NCBI GenBank assembly: GCA_024072375.1
Contig: CP099617.1
Coordinates: 3,851,001-3,915,000, forward strand
Source: Sphingomonadaceae bacterium OTU29LAMAA1
Lineage (GTDB): Bacteria; Pseudomonadota; Alphaproteobacteria; Sphingomonadales; Sphingomonadaceae
Length of the DNA: 64,000 nt
Reading direction: 5' to 3'
Shown: piece by piece, positions 17,416-26,325 of the stretch
Layout of the letters: each line of letters opens with the position of its first letter
Numbering within the stretch: the first letter of the stretch is position 1
Made by a program: the position numbers and the translations under genes
Notes under the pieces: model-generated
What the model saw: the letters and a program-made list of their open reading frames with translations, nothing else
The model's database searches: none
Told to the model about the DNA's origin: nothing

Positions 17416-19461
17416 CTATGGAACGTTTCGCCGCAACTCGTCGAGCCACACGGCCGCCGTGCCGTCCGACGGTGCGCGCCAGTCACCACGCGGGCTGAGC
17501 GCGCCGCCGCCCGAGACCTTGGGACCGTTGGGGATCGCCGAGCGCTTGAACTGGCTGAGCTGGAAGAAACGCACGACGAAGCGCTCCAGCCAATGCTTGA
17601 TGGTAGGCAGGTCGTAGGCGACGCGGGAATCGTTGGGAAAGTCCTCCGGCCATTGCCCCGCCTCGACATCGCGCCACGCATGCCACGCCAGGAACGCGAT
17701 CTTGGACGGGGCGAGGCCGTAACGCACGACGTAATGGGCGAAAAAATCGTTGAGCGCGTAAGGCCCGATCATCGATTCGGTGCTCTGCATCGCTCCGGTG
17801 TCGGCATCGGCAGGCACCAGTTCGGGCGAGATTTCCTGCGACAGGATGGTCGAGAGCACCTCGTTGGTCGCCTCGTCATATTGCCCGGTGCGGATGCACC
17901 AGCGGATCAGGAACTGGATCAACGTCTTGGGCACGCCGCTGTTGACGGCATAATGGCTCATCTGGTCGCCGACGCCATAGGTGCACCAGCCGAGCGCCAG
18001 TTCGGACAGGTCGCCGGTGCCGAGCACGATGCCCCCACGCTGGTTGGCGAGGCGGAACAGATAATCGGTGCGCAGGCCCGCTTGCACATTCTCGAAGGTG
18101 ACGTCGTACACCGCCTCGCCCTTCGCGAAGGGGTGGTCCATGTCGGCGAGCATCTGGCGCGCCGCAGGGCGGATGTCGATCTCGTCCGCAGTGCAGCCGA
18201 GCGCACGCATCAGCGCCCAGGCATTGCCCTTGGTGGCGTCGCCGGTGGCGAAGCCCGGCATGGTGAAGCCGAGGATGTCGGACCGCGGACGGCCCAGCCG
18301 ATCCATCGCCTTTGCCGCGACGATCAGCGCGTGGGTAGAGTCGAGGCCGCCCGAGACGCCGATGACGAGCGTCTTCGACCTGGTCGCGGACAGCCGCTTG
18401 GCGAGCGCCTCGACCTGGATGTTGAAGGCTTCGTAGCAATCCTCATCGCGGCGGCCGGGATCGTTGGGGACGAAGGGAAAGCGGCGGACGGGGCGCTCCA
18501 GCCCGGTGTCGGCCAGCGCCGGCCGATGCGTGAAGCCGATCCGGCGGAAACGGGCCTCCGGATGACCGGCAGCGATCGCCGAATCGTTGAACGTGCCGTT
18601 GCGCAGTCGCTCCTGCACGATACGCTCGAGGTCGATGTCGGCGGCGACCAGCTCGGGCTCCTGCACGAACCGTCGCGATTCGATCAGCAGGTCGCCGAGC
18701 TCGTAGATCAGCCCCTGCCCATCCCAGGCGAGGTCGGTGGTGCTCTCCCCCGGCCCTGCGGCGGAATAGATATAGGCGCACGAGGCGCGCGCGGACTGCG
18801 CCTCGGCGAGCAGCATCCGCTCGCGACCCTTGCCGATGATGATGTTGGAAGCACTGAGATTGCAGCAGATCGTCGCGCCCGCCAGCGCACCGGCGGTCGA
18901 TGGCGGGGTCGGCGCCCAATAATCCTCGCAGATCTCGGCATGGACGACGAAGCCCGGCATATCGTCCGCGGCGAAGATCAGGTCGGGACCGAACGGGACG
19001 TCAGCATCGCCGATCCGCATCGTCAGGTCGCGCAGGCCGAGCCCGGGCGCGAACCAGCGCTTCTCGTAATATTCGCGGTAGTTGGGCAGGAAGCTCTTCG
19101 GCACGACACCAAGGATGCGGCCGCGGTGGATGACGACGGCATTGTTGTAGAGCCGCCCGTTGCGGACGAGTGCCGCGCCTACGAGCAGCATCGGGGCAAG
19201 CGCAGCCGTCTGTTCGGCTACGGCGAGCACGGCCGCTTCGCTGGCGCGCTGTTGCGCCGATTGCAGGTGCAGGTCGTCGATCGCGTAAGATGTCAGGTTG
19301 AGTTCGGGAAACACGACCAGATCGATTCCGCGTGCATCGGCATCCTTTGCCATCACCACGGTCGCATCGATATTGGCGGTGATGTCGCCAACGGTCGCGA
19401 GCGGAGTCGCTGCGGCGACGCGGACCATCTGGTGGCGGTGGATCGAATGGAAGTCGGTCAT
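17416..19461 (-). CDS. nadE: Glutamine-dependent NAD+ synthetase
   Basis: Final step of NAD synthesis: amidates nicotinate adenine dinucleotide with glutamine-derived ammonia. The 681 residues match the Mycobacterium-type fused enzyme. Residues 1-290 form a nitrilase-like glutaminase with the triad Glu53 (FPELN), Lys122 (VPKSF) and Cys178 (EICED). Residues 340-681 form the synthetase with the PP-loop SGGLDST (370-376) and LGTGDLSELALGWCTYG. It is probably expressed alone or just ahead of the inositol unit, since 42 bases separate it from the CDP-alcohol phosphotransferase. No riboswitch is visible in front of it. Confidence 0.96.
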   Translation of the reverse strand: MTDFHSIHRHQMVRVAAATPLATVGDITANIDATVVMAKDADARGIDLVVFPELNLTSYAIDDLHLQSAQQRASEAAVLAVAEQTAALAPMLLVGAALVRNGRLYNNAVVIHRGRILGVVPKSFLPNYREYYEKRWFAPGLGLRDLTMRIGDADVPFGPDLIFAADDMPGFVVHAEICEDYWAPTPPSTAGALAGATICCNLSASNIIIGKGRERMLLAEAQSARASCAYIYSAAGPGESTTDLAWDGQGLIYELGDLLIESRRFVQEPELVAADIDLERIVQERLRNGTFNDSAIAAGHPEARFRRIGFTHRPALADTGLERPVRRFPFVPNDPGRRDEDCYEAFNIQVEALAKRLSATRSKTLVIGVSGGLDSTHALIVAAKAMDRLGRPRSDILGFTMPGFATGDATKGNAWALMRALGCTADEIDIRPAARQMLADMDHPFAKGEAVYDVTFENVQAGLRTDYLFRLANQRGGIVLGTGDLSELALGWCTYGVGDQMSHYAVNSGVPKTLIQFLIRWCIRTGQYDEATNEVLSTILSQEISPELVPADADTGAMQSTESMIGPYALNDFFAHYVVRYGLAPSKIAFLAWHAWRDVEAGQWPEDFPNDSRVAYDLPTIKHWLERFVVRFFQLSQFKRSAIPNGPKVSGGGALSPRGDWRAPSDGTAAVWLDELRRNVP

Positions 19462-19592
19462 GGAGGGTCTTGCTAGCCGGGTTGGATCGAGGGTTCCATC
19501 GCTGAACGCCCGTGGCCGTGGCGCGATCCTTTCGCCTTATGTTGCCTTCCGCGAACTCGGGCGTTCAGGTCGTCGCATCAACGGAGCATGAC

Positions 19593-19835
19593 ATGACCGA
19601 CGACACCGCCATCGACACCCGCCGCCGCGAGATCGCGACCGAGCATCTGCTGTTCAAGACGATGGAATATGTCGAGGCGCGGCATCCCGGGCTGCTCGAT
19701 TTTCTGGAAGCAAGTCTGGGGCATCTCGGCGATCCGGCCAGGGATGGGACGAAGGATGACGAAGCGGTTCGCGAGGTGGCGCGGCGGATGATCGTCGGCG
19801 CCCGGGCCGAAGGCATGGGGTCATCGCGTACGTGA
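19593..19835 (+). CDS. Small conserved-looking hypothetical protein (80 aa)
   Basis: I do not recognise this family. The ATG at 19593 has GGAG 6 bases upstream. The product is acidic and mainly helical: TRRREIATEHLLFKTMEYVEARHPGLLDFLEASLGHL, then a charged linker and EVARRMIVGARAEGMGSS. There is no membrane segment, signal peptide or cysteine. It is divergent from NAD synthetase with about 130 bases between the starts. Codon use matches its neighbours, which favours a real gene. Confidence 0.6.
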   Translation: MTDDTAIDTRRREIATEHLLFKTMEYVEARHPGLLDFLEASLGHLGDPARDGTKDDEAVREVARRMIVGARAEGMGSSRT

Positions 19836-19906
19836 ACGCGTAGCGAGGGGAGCACAAGCAGGGAGGGGATCATCGCCGACGCAGGGATGAGGTTCGCTCC
19901 TGCTCG

Positions 19907-20012
19907 GTCATCCCGGACTTGTTCCGAGGTCCGCCGGGCGGCAAGGGATTCAGATCGAGCATCTGGCCCATCCTTCGCGGTCGGGTGGACCCCCGAGCAT
20001 GTCCGGGGTGAC
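19907..20012. repeat. Dispersed palindromic repeat, family B
   Basis: The arms beginning TCATCCCGGACTTGTTCCGA at 19909 and ending near 20012 are inverted, with several mismatches, around an unrelated centre. A second element of similar design is at 41841-41934, although the arm sequences differ. Such GTCATCCC...GGGGTGAC hairpins are common between genes in sphingomonads. It fills most of the gap between the 80-residue protein and the ArsC-like gene. Confidence 0.7.
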
Positions 20013-20029
20013 TGAGGGGAAGTAATACA

Positions 20030-20383
20030 GTGATGATGACGACGGTATCTGGCATCCGCAATTGCGACACTATGAAGAAAGCGCGGGCGTGGCTGGATGC
20101 CGAGGGCATCGCCTATCATTTCCACGACTATAAGATCGCCGGGGTCGATCGCACCACGCTCGAAGGCTGGGTTGACCGGATCGGTTGGGAAGCACTGCTC
20201 AACCGCGCGGGGACGATGTTTCGCAAATTGCCCGAAGCGGACAAGGTCGGGCTGGATGCCGGCAAGGCGGTTGACCTGATGCTCGCGCACCCGTCGATGA
20301 TCAAGCGGCCGGTGGTCGCGCATGGCGATACGCTGCTTGTCGGGTTTAGACCGGCGGAATGGGCGGCTGCATTCGGACGCTGA
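20030..20383 (+). CDS. ArsC/Spx-family protein, YffB-like reductase
   Basis: A 117-residue thioredoxin-fold protein. The start TTVSGIRNCDTMKKARAWLD has the single-cysteine NCDT motif typical of YffB-type proteins; IKRPVVAHGDTLLVGF near 93-108 carries the conserved arginine-proline of the ArsC fold. Members lack classical arsenate resistance roles, and YffB is proposed to act on glutathione-linked thiols (family knowledge). No ars genes are nearby. Three successive ATGs at 20030 to 20039 make the exact start uncertain. Confidence 0.88.
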   Translation: MMMTTVSGIRNCDTMKKARAWLDAEGIAYHFHDYKIAGVDRTTLEGWVDRIGWEALLNRAGTMFRKLPEADKVGLDAGKAVDLMLAHPSMIKRPVVAHGDTLLVGFRPAEWAAAFGR

Positions 20384-20453
20384 CCCCCGCCCTGACTGGT
20401 TGCGCTTCCACGACGAACGGAGCAGCATGGCCCCAGCCAAGGAGAGGGGTGGA

Positions 20454-20891
20454 ATGACCGGCTTTCACAAACCGATACCGGGATGGTTTCGCGTGATCGC
20501 GGTGATGCTGACGATCTGGGGCGTGGTCGGGGTGTTCGCGTGCGTGCAGCAGTTCCGGCTGGGCGCGGAGGCGATGGGTCCAGCGGACGATTACTACCGG
20601 CGGCTCTATGCGACGTTTCCGGCATGGTACAATTGGATATATGCGGTGGCGACGGGAAGCGGATTGCTTGCGGCGCTGGCGCTGCTGTTCGGGTCGCGGC
20701 TCGCACGGCCGCTGTTCGTGGTGTCGCTGATCGCCATCGTCGTTCAGTTCGGCTGGCTGTTCCTCGCGACCGACATCATCGCGGTACGTGGCGTAGCGCA
20801 GGTGGTGCCGTTCCCGGCGTTCATCGCCATGGTCGCAACTTTCGGAGTGTGGCTGTCGGATCATGCAGGGCGGCGGGGATGGATCGGGTGA
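20454..20891 (+). CDS. Hypothetical four-helix membrane protein
   Basis: 145 residues with four hydrophobic stretches (about 10-30, 57-77, 82-102, 115-135) and short charged loops; the N-terminus [18 protein letters not shown] is probably cytoplasmic. I do not recognise the family. The ATG at 20454 has GGAGAGG in the 15 bases before it and is preferred to ATG 20427. It lies between the ArsC-like gene and panB, all on the plus strand, and the gap to panB is 22 bases, so co-transcription is likely. No binding or catalytic motif is visible. Confidence 0.7.
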   Translation: MTGFHKPIPGWFRVIAVMLTIWGVVGVFACVQQFRLGAEAMGPADDYYRRLYATFPAWYNWIYAVATGSGLLAALALLFGSRLARPLFVVSLIAIVVQFGWLFLATDIIAVRGVAQVVPFPAFIAMVATFGVWLSDHAGRRGWIG

Positions 20892-20913
20892 GCGGGGCGC
20901 GGTAAAGCAAGAC

Positions 20914-21774
20914 ATGTCCACCACCTACACGATCGACACCGCGACCAGTCGCGCCAATCCGACGCCGGCGCCGCTGAAGCGGCTGACGGTGCCCGCGATC
21001 CGCAAGCGCAAGGGCGGCGAGCCGCTGGTGATGCTGACCGCCTATACCGTGCGGACCGCGCAGTTGCTCGATCCGCATTGCGACATGCTGCTGGTCGGCG
21101 ACAGTCTGGGGCAGGTAATCTATGGTCTGCCATCGACGGTGCCAGTGACGCTCGAGATGATGGCGGCGCATGGCGCAGCAGTGGTGCGCGGCAGCTATCA
21201 TGCGGTGGTGGTGATCGACATGCCGTTCGGCAGCTACGAAGCCTCACCGCAACAGGCGTTCGAGAGCGCGGCCTATCTGCTGAAGCAGACCGGCGCGGCG
21301 GCGGTGAAGCTGGAGGGGGGCGAGGCGATGGCACCGACGGTGCGCTTCCTGTCCGAACGCGGTATCCCGGTGATGGGGCATGTCGGACTGACGCCGCAGG
21401 CGGTGAACGTGCTCGGCGGCTATGGCGCCCGCGGCAAGACCGATGCCGAAGCCGTGAAGATCGTCGCCGATGCGACTGCGGTGGCAGACGCCGGCGCCTT
21501 CGCGGTGGTGATCGAGGGCGTGATGGAGCCGATCGCGATCCGCATCACCGAAGCGGTGGCATGCCCGACGATCGGCATCGGCGCGTCGGCGCAATGCGAC
21601 GGGCAGGTGCTGGTGGCGGAGGATATGCTTGGCCTTTTCGAACGTACCGCGCGCTTCGTAAAGCGCTATGAGGACATGGCCGGCCGCATTTCCGCCGCAG
21701 CGCAGACCTATGCCGCCGAAGTGCGGGCGCGCAGCTTTCCCGGACCGGAGCAGATCTATCCGCCGAAAAGCTGA
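20914..21774 (+). CDS. panB: 3-methyl-2-oxobutanoate hydroxymethyltransferase
   Basis: First committed step of pantothenate synthesis: transfers a hydroxymethyl group from methylene-tetrahydrofolate to ketoisovalerate. 286 residues with the conserved metal-binding [13 protein letters not shown] near 60 and [12 protein letters not shown] near 102. KLEGGEAM near 130 supplies the lysine/glutamate pair, and MGHVGLTPQ follows near 152. [14 protein letters not shown] near 196 and [15 protein letters not shown] near 225 complete the family pattern. The start MSTTYTIDT at 20914 is chosen because the frame upstream lies in the end of the preceding gene. panC is not in the window. Confidence 0.95.
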   Translation: MSTTYTIDTATSRANPTPAPLKRLTVPAIRKRKGGEPLVMLTAYTVRTAQLLDPHCDMLLVGDSLGQVIYGLPSTVPVTLEMMAAHGAAVVRGSYHAVVVIDMPFGSYEASPQQAFESAAYLLKQTGAAAVKLEGGEAMAPTVRFLSERGIPVMGHVGLTPQAVNVLGGYGARGKTDAEAVKIVADATAVADAGAFAVVIEGVMEPIAIRITEAVACPTIGIGASAQCDGQVLVAEDMLGLFERTARFVKRYEDMAGRISAAAQTYAAEVRARSFPGPEQIYPPKS

Positions 21775-21854
21775 TCGTTACGCTCCCTTTTGTTTCCCGG
21801 CCGCGACCGCTAAGGATGCGCGCCATTCCCCCGTATCTTGTTCCGGAGCCCTCC

Positions 21855-22607
21855 TTGGCCCTTACGCCGCAAAACAACGAAGCGTTCCTGCGCGAAGTCG
21901 ACGACGAGTTGCGCCGCGACCAGTTGATGACCTTCTGGGAACGATACGGCCGTTGGACGATCGGCGCGATCGTGCTGGCGCTCGCCGCCTTCGCCGGGTT
22001 CCTCTACTGGCAGCATCGCAGGACCGAGGCGGCCGGGGTGCAGGGCGAGCAATTGCAAGCGGCGTTCGATGCGCTGGGCAACAGCCAGCCGGATCAAGCG
22101 GCGAAGACGCTGGCGCCGGTCGCCGCGTCGAAACGTGACGGCTATCGCGCGCTCGCGCGGATGACACAGGCCGATATCCTGTTGAGCAAGAAGCAGGACA
22201 AGGCCGCAGCGGCCAAATTCGCCGAGGTCGCGGCGGATACCGGCGTGGCGCAGCCATTCCGCGATCTGGCGCTGATCCGTCAGACCGCCGCCGAATATGA
22301 CGCATTGAAGCCCCAGGTGATCATCGAGCGGCTGCGGCCGCTGGCAGTCCCCGGCAATCCCTATTTCGGCAGCGCGGGCGAACTGGTCGCGATCGCCTAT
22401 CTGAACAGCGGGCGCAGGGATCTGGCGGGACAATTGTTCAGCCAGATTGCGCAGAACGACACGGTGCCCGAATCAATCCGTCAACGCAGCATTCAGATGG
22501 CGAGTTCGATGGGCGTCGATGCGGCTGCGGCCGCCGCCGCGGACGTCCGCGTCGTTACGCCCGCCAGCCTGCCCGCGGCACAACCCAAGGAAGCACCTGC
22601 GCAATGA
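21855..22607 (+). CDS. YfgM-like membrane-anchored TPR protein
   Basis: Periplasmic helper anchored by one helix (residues about 32-52, TIGAIVLALAAFAGFLYW) after a short cytoplasmic start. The rest is helical TPR-like sequence ending in an Ala/Pro-rich tail. In E. coli, YfgM interacts with PpiD and the Sec translocon (family knowledge). I choose the TTG at 21855 because GGAG lies 6 bases before it and it gives the typical N-terminus LALTPQNNEAFLREVDDELR; an ATG at 21816 would add 13 residues. The gene overlaps bamB by 4 bases (ATGA), the same yfgM-bamB-der order as in E. coli. Confidence 0.87.
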   Translation: MALTPQNNEAFLREVDDELRRDQLMTFWERYGRWTIGAIVLALAAFAGFLYWQHRRTEAAGVQGEQLQAAFDALGNSQPDQAAKTLAPVAASKRDGYRALARMTQADILLSKKQDKAAAAKFAEVAADTGVAQPFRDLALIRQTAAEYDALKPQVIIERLRPLAVPGNPYFGSAGELVAIAYLNSGRRDLAGQLFSQIAQNDTVPESIRQRSIQMASSMGVDAAAAAAADVRVVTPASLPAAQPKEAPAQ

Positions 22608-23932
22608 CGACGAAGTTCCGGGCCTCCGTAGGGATCGCTGCGCTGATGGCGGTGTCTGCTTGTGGTATTTTTAAGGGCGGTGGGCCGAAGAAGACGCCGA
22701 CCGTTGGCGAACGCATTCCGATCCTCGCGTCGGAGAATGCGATCGAGGCGGACAAGACGATCGCGGACATCCAGGTGACGCTGCCTGCGGCGGTGGCGAA
22801 CGATGCGTGGACGCAGCCGGGTGGCAATGCCGCCAAGTCGATGGGTCAGCTGACCCTCGCCGACAGCCCGTCGCGGGCGTGGCAGGCGACGATCAACGGC
22901 GGTTCCGCCCGCGAGCGGCTGGGTGCCGCGCCGGTGGTCGCCGACAACAAGCTGTTCGTCGTCGACGTGCAGGCACGGCTGCATGCCTTCGCTGCCAATA
23001 CTGGCGCGAAGCTGTGGGATGCGGCGGTGAGCACCGGTGACGAGAACCGTCCGGCGCGGTTCGGCGGCGGCGCGAGCTACGAGGGCGGCCGGGTGTTCGC
23101 GACCGACGGCGTCGGCGACGTGGTCGCGTTCAACGCCGCGGATGGCAAGGAAGTGTGGCGGGCGAAGCCGGGTGGTCCGCTGCGTGGTGCGCCGACCGTC
23201 GCAAATGGATCGGTCTATGTCGTCAGCCAGGACAACCAGATCTTCGCGCTCGATCAGAGCGACGGCAAGGTGCAATGGGCGCAGTCCGGCACGCTGGAAA
23301 CGCAGGGCGTATTCGGCGTCGCAGCGCCGGCGGCGGACAATCAGACGATCGTCGCCGGATTCTCGAGCGGCGAGCTGAACGCCTATCGCTACGAGAACGG
23401 CCGCGTGCTGTGGGGCGATGCGCTGTCGCGGACCTCGATCACGACGTCGGTGTCGAGCCTGTCGGACATCGACGCCGCACCGGTGGTCGACAATGGCCGC
23501 GTCTTCGCGGTCGGCCAGGGCGGGCGTATGGTCAGCCTCGATCTCGCGACCGGCCAGCGACTGTGGGAGCAGAATTTCGCCGGCATATCGACGCCGTGGA
23601 TCGCGGGCGAATGGCTGTTCGTCGTCACCGACGATGCGCGGCTGGTCTGCCTCGCGCGATCGAACGGCAAGGCGCGCTGGATCGCGCAATTGCAGCGCTT
23701 CAAGAACGAGAAGAAGAGCAAGGGACCGCAGGTCACCTGGTTCGGCCCGGTGCTGGCGGGCAACAAGCTGGTGCTGACCAATTCGCTGGGTCGGGTGGTG
23801 TTCGCGTCGCCGAACGACGGCAGTGTGACGAGCACGATCGAGGCGAAGGACGTGTTCGCCCTGCCGCCGATCGTCGCCAACGGGACGCTGTACACGCTGG
23901 GCCAGTCGGGGAAGATTTCCGCGTATCGGTGA
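22604..23932 (+). CDS. bamB: Outer-membrane protein assembly factor BamB
   Basis: Lipoprotein of the BAM complex that helps insert beta-barrel proteins into the outer membrane. The signal peptide ends in the lipobox VSAC at Cys20. It is followed by a beta-propeller of PQQ-like repeats, recognisable as recurring segments such as LFVVDVQARLHAFAANTGAKLWD, VVAFNAADGKEVWRA and IFALDQSDGKVQW. The length of 442 is slightly above E. coli BamB. It is translationally coupled to the YfgM-like gene. A 146-base palindromic repeat separates it from der. Confidence 0.93.
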   Translation: MTTKFRASVGIAALMAVSACGIFKGGGPKKTPTVGERIPILASENAIEADKTIADIQVTLPAAVANDAWTQPGGNAAKSMGQLTLADSPSRAWQATINGGSARERLGAAPVVADNKLFVVDVQARLHAFAANTGAKLWDAAVSTGDENRPARFGGGASYEGGRVFATDGVGDVVAFNAADGKEVWRAKPGGPLRGAPTVANGSVYVVSQDNQIFALDQSDGKVQWAQSGTLETQGVFGVAAPAADNQTIVAGFSSGELNAYRYENGRVLWGDALSRTSITTSVSSLSDIDAAPVVDNGRVFAVGQGGRMVSLDLATGQRLWEQNFAGISTPWIAGEWLFVVTDDARLVCLARSNGKARWIAQLQRFKNEKKSKGPQVTWFGPVLAGNKLVLTNSLGRVVFASPNDGSVTSTIEAKDVFALPPIVANGTLYTLGQSGKISAYR

Positions 23933-23940
23933 CGTTCAAC

Positions 23941-24086
23941 TCCTCTCCCGCGAGGGGGAGGGGGACCATTCGGCGTCCGCCGAATGGTGGAGGGGGAGGT
24001 AAGCGGCGTCTTCGGTAACGAAGTTCCTCGCTTGCCTCCCCCTCCGTCACGGCTTCGCCGCGCCACCTCCCCCTCGCGGGGGAGGA
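23941..24086 (+). repeat. Long-armed palindromic element, family A copy 1
   Basis: About 146 bases with inverted ends (TCCTCTCCCGCGAGGGGGA against CCCTCGCGGGGGAGGA) and an inner inverted AGGTAAGCG/CGCTTGCCT pair around a 30-base unrelated centre. Each arm has a second small palindrome (CCATTCGGCG/CGCCGAATGG in the left arm). A second copy in reverse orientation is at 33467-33608. It may end bamB transcription or be a non-autonomous mobile element. Confidence 0.85.
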
Positions 24087-24148
24087 CTTGTATTGCGGCC
24101 TCGACGCAGTCGGTTCCCTTATCGCGCCACTTCTTCTAGGAGCGCGGG

Positions 24149-25522
24149 ATGTCCCGTCTCCCTATCGTCGCGATCGTCGGCCGTCCGAATGTCGGCAAGT
24201 CGACGCTGTTCAACCGTCTCGTCGGCAAGAAACTCGCGCTGGTCGATGATCGGCCCGGCGTCACCCGCGACCGGCGTGAAGGCGATGCGCACCTGATCGG
24301 TCTCGATTTCCGCGTCATCGATACCGCGGGCTACGAGGATCACGACGCGCAGACGCTACCCGGCCGGATGCGATTGCAGACCGAAGCGGCGATCGGGCAG
24401 GCCGATGTCGCCCTGTTCCTGTTCGACGCACGCGCCGGCATCGTGCCGCTCGACGAAGAGATCGCGCGCTGGCTGCGGTCGTCGTCCACCCCGGTGATCC
24501 TCGCCGCGAACAAGGCGGAAGGAAAGGCGGGCGAGCAGGGTATCCTCGAATCGCTGGCCCTCGGTTTCGGTGACCCCGTTCAGCTGTCCGCCGAGCATGG
24601 CGAGGGCATGGGCGACCTGTTCGAGGCGCTGCTGCCGCATCTGGAGCGCGCGATGGCCGCCATGCCGGAGGAAGAGGACGACGATCGTCCCGACGCACCG
24701 CTGAAGCTGGCGATCGTCGGCCGGCCGAATGCGGGCAAGTCGACGCTGATCAACCGCATGCTGGGCGAGGACCGGATGATCACCGGTCCGGAAGCCGGCA
24801 TCACCCGCGATTCGATTGCGGTCGACTGGCTGTGGCAGGATCCGAAGGGCGAGCCCCGCCCCGTACGGCTGATCGACACGGCCGGCATGCGCAAGCGCGC
24901 CAAGGTGCAGGACAAGCTGGAAAAGCTTTCGGTCGCCGACGCGCTGCACGCGGTCGATTTCGCGGAGGTCGTCGTGCTGCTGCTCGACGCGACGCTGGGG
25001 CTGGAGGCGCAGGATCTGCGCATCGCCGACAAGGTGCTGGAAGAGGGCCGCGCGCTCGTCATCGCGCTGAACAAATGGGATATCGCCGAGAATGCGTCGT
25101 CGCTGTTCAATGGCGTCAAGCGGGCGCTGGAGGACGGCCTCAGCCAGGTGAAGGGCGTCACCGTGATGACTGTGTCGGGTGCGACCGGCAAGGGCATCGA
25201 CCAGCTGATCCAGGCATGTTTCGACACGCGCGAGGCGTGGTCGAAGCGGGTCGGTACGGGCGAAATGAACCGCTGGTTCGAACGCGCGATCGAGGCGAAC
25301 CCGCCGCCTGCACCGGGCGGCAAGCGGATCAAGATGCGTTACGTGACGCAGGTGAAGACGCGGCCGCCCAGCTTCGTGATCTTCGGCACGCGCGTCGACC
25401 AGCTGCCGGCGAGCTACGAACGCTATCTGGTCAATTCGATGCGCAAGGAACTCGGCTTCGGCGCGGTTCCGGTGCGGATCACGTTTCGCGCTCCCAAGAA
25501 TCCGTTCGACAATAAGGATTAG
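24149..25522 (+). CDS. der: Ribosome-biogenesis GTPase Der (EngA)
   Basis: Double-GTPase essential for 50S assembly. Domain 1: GRPNVGKSTLFNRL (P-loop, about residue 11), DTAGYE, and the base-recognition NKAE near 121. Domain 2: GRPNAGKSTLIN near 191, DTAGMRKR near 249, NKWD near 311. The C-terminal KH-like domain ends with FGAVPVRITFRAPKNPFDNKD. The acidic EEEDDDRPDAP linker separates the two G domains. 457 residues is normal. AGGAG lies 6 bases before the ATG. It follows bamB at 216 bases, the gap holding a family A repeat. Confidence 0.97.
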   Translation: MSRLPIVAIVGRPNVGKSTLFNRLVGKKLALVDDRPGVTRDRREGDAHLIGLDFRVIDTAGYEDHDAQTLPGRMRLQTEAAIGQADVALFLFDARAGIVPLDEEIARWLRSSSTPVILAANKAEGKAGEQGILESLALGFGDPVQLSAEHGEGMGDLFEALLPHLERAMAAMPEEEDDDRPDAPLKLAIVGRPNAGKSTLINRMLGEDRMITGPEAGITRDSIAVDWLWQDPKGEPRPVRLIDTAGMRKRAKVQDKLEKLSVADALHAVDFAEVVVLLLDATLGLEAQDLRIADKVLEEGRALVIALNKWDIAENASSLFNGVKRALEDGLSQVKGVTVMTVSGATGKGIDQLIQACFDTREAWSKRVGTGEMNRWFERAIEANPPPAPGGKRIKMRYVTQVKTRPPSFVIFGTRVDQLPASYERYLVNSMRKELGFGAVPVRITFRAPKNPFDNKD

Positions 25523-25614
25523 GTCGAGCGCTCGGCAACGTCATGTTTACCGATGTGCAGGTAACACCGGGCCGAACCTGAGTGGGGTCGGGCCCGGGGC
25601 CGAGGGAGAAGGCA

Positions 25615-26037
25615 GTGTCGTTCGTAGGCAGCACGTTGGTGGATTGGGCGGCGTTCGCGCAGGCGCGAAGTGAGCTCGGTGCCGGGTTCGTGCGCATCCT
25701 CGGCTATTTTCGCGAGGACGGCATCAAATCGGTCGCCGCGATCGAACAGGCGATGCGCAGCAACAGCGCCGCCGCGATGGTCATCCCCGCGCATACGCTG
25801 AAGGGGGAATCACGGCAGTTCGGCGCCGATCCGCTGGCGGCACTGGCCGAGACGATCGAGGAGATCGCGCGCGATTGCGTCGAGCGTCAGGATACCTGCG
25901 AAGAGGCGCTTGAGCACGTCGTCCGGTTGCGCCCGCTGTTCTTCGAAACGCTCAATCTGCTGGAACGCGAGGCCAATCCGCTGGTGTCGCGGCGCCCCGC
26001 GGGCAGTGGATTCGGACGCAAGCCCGCGGGTCTTTGA
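25615..26037 (+). CDS. Orphan Hpt (histidine phosphotransfer) domain protein
   Basis: A 140-residue helical protein carrying the Hpt motif AHTLKGESRQFGA with the phospho-acceptor His60. Family members shuttle phosphate between a hybrid sensor kinase and a response regulator. I choose the GTG at 25615 because GGGAGAAGG ends 2 bases before it. No kinase or receiver gene lies in the window, so its partners are encoded elsewhere. The tail (LVSRRPAGSGFGRKPAGL) is basic and probably disordered. In alphaproteobacteria such single Hpt proteins include ChpT-like and ShpA-like factors, but this small single domain lacks the ChpT kinase-like half. Confidence 0.83.
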   Translation: MSFVGSTLVDWAAFAQARSELGAGFVRILGYFREDGIKSVAAIEQAMRSNSAAAMVIPAHTLKGESRQFGADPLAALAETIEEIARDCVERQDTCEEALEHVVRLRPLFFETLNLLEREANPLVSRRPAGSGFGRKPAGL

Positions 26038-26325
26038 GTGAGGGTTCCGCGGCGGTGGCGCACTGACCCGCACGATTGTCCGTCGGTTATCGATCCGTCA
26101 TCGCGAAAATAGCGGAGAAATCCGGAGCGGCATCGGGATGTGCCCGATGGCCTCGGCGTTCCCGGGATGACAGCATTCCGGCAACCGGTTCGTGTCGCCG
26201 CGCCGGGATTTCCACACCACCGATGCCGGTGACGGCGTGCCAAGCCCTGGCGGGCCGCCTCTCGACGGACGATGGCGGCGCGCGCATAGCTTCGGGGTGA
26301 TCATCGCCCTTTCGCACGGTCCGTC

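Noticed and set aside
17593..19476. A 627-codon plus-strand frame opposite NAD synthetase
   Set aside because: Arg/Asp-rich shadow without domains.
26038..26325. Possible gene or repeat between the Hpt and AmpG-like genes
   Set aside because: Only degenerate hairpin remnants; no frame with a motif.
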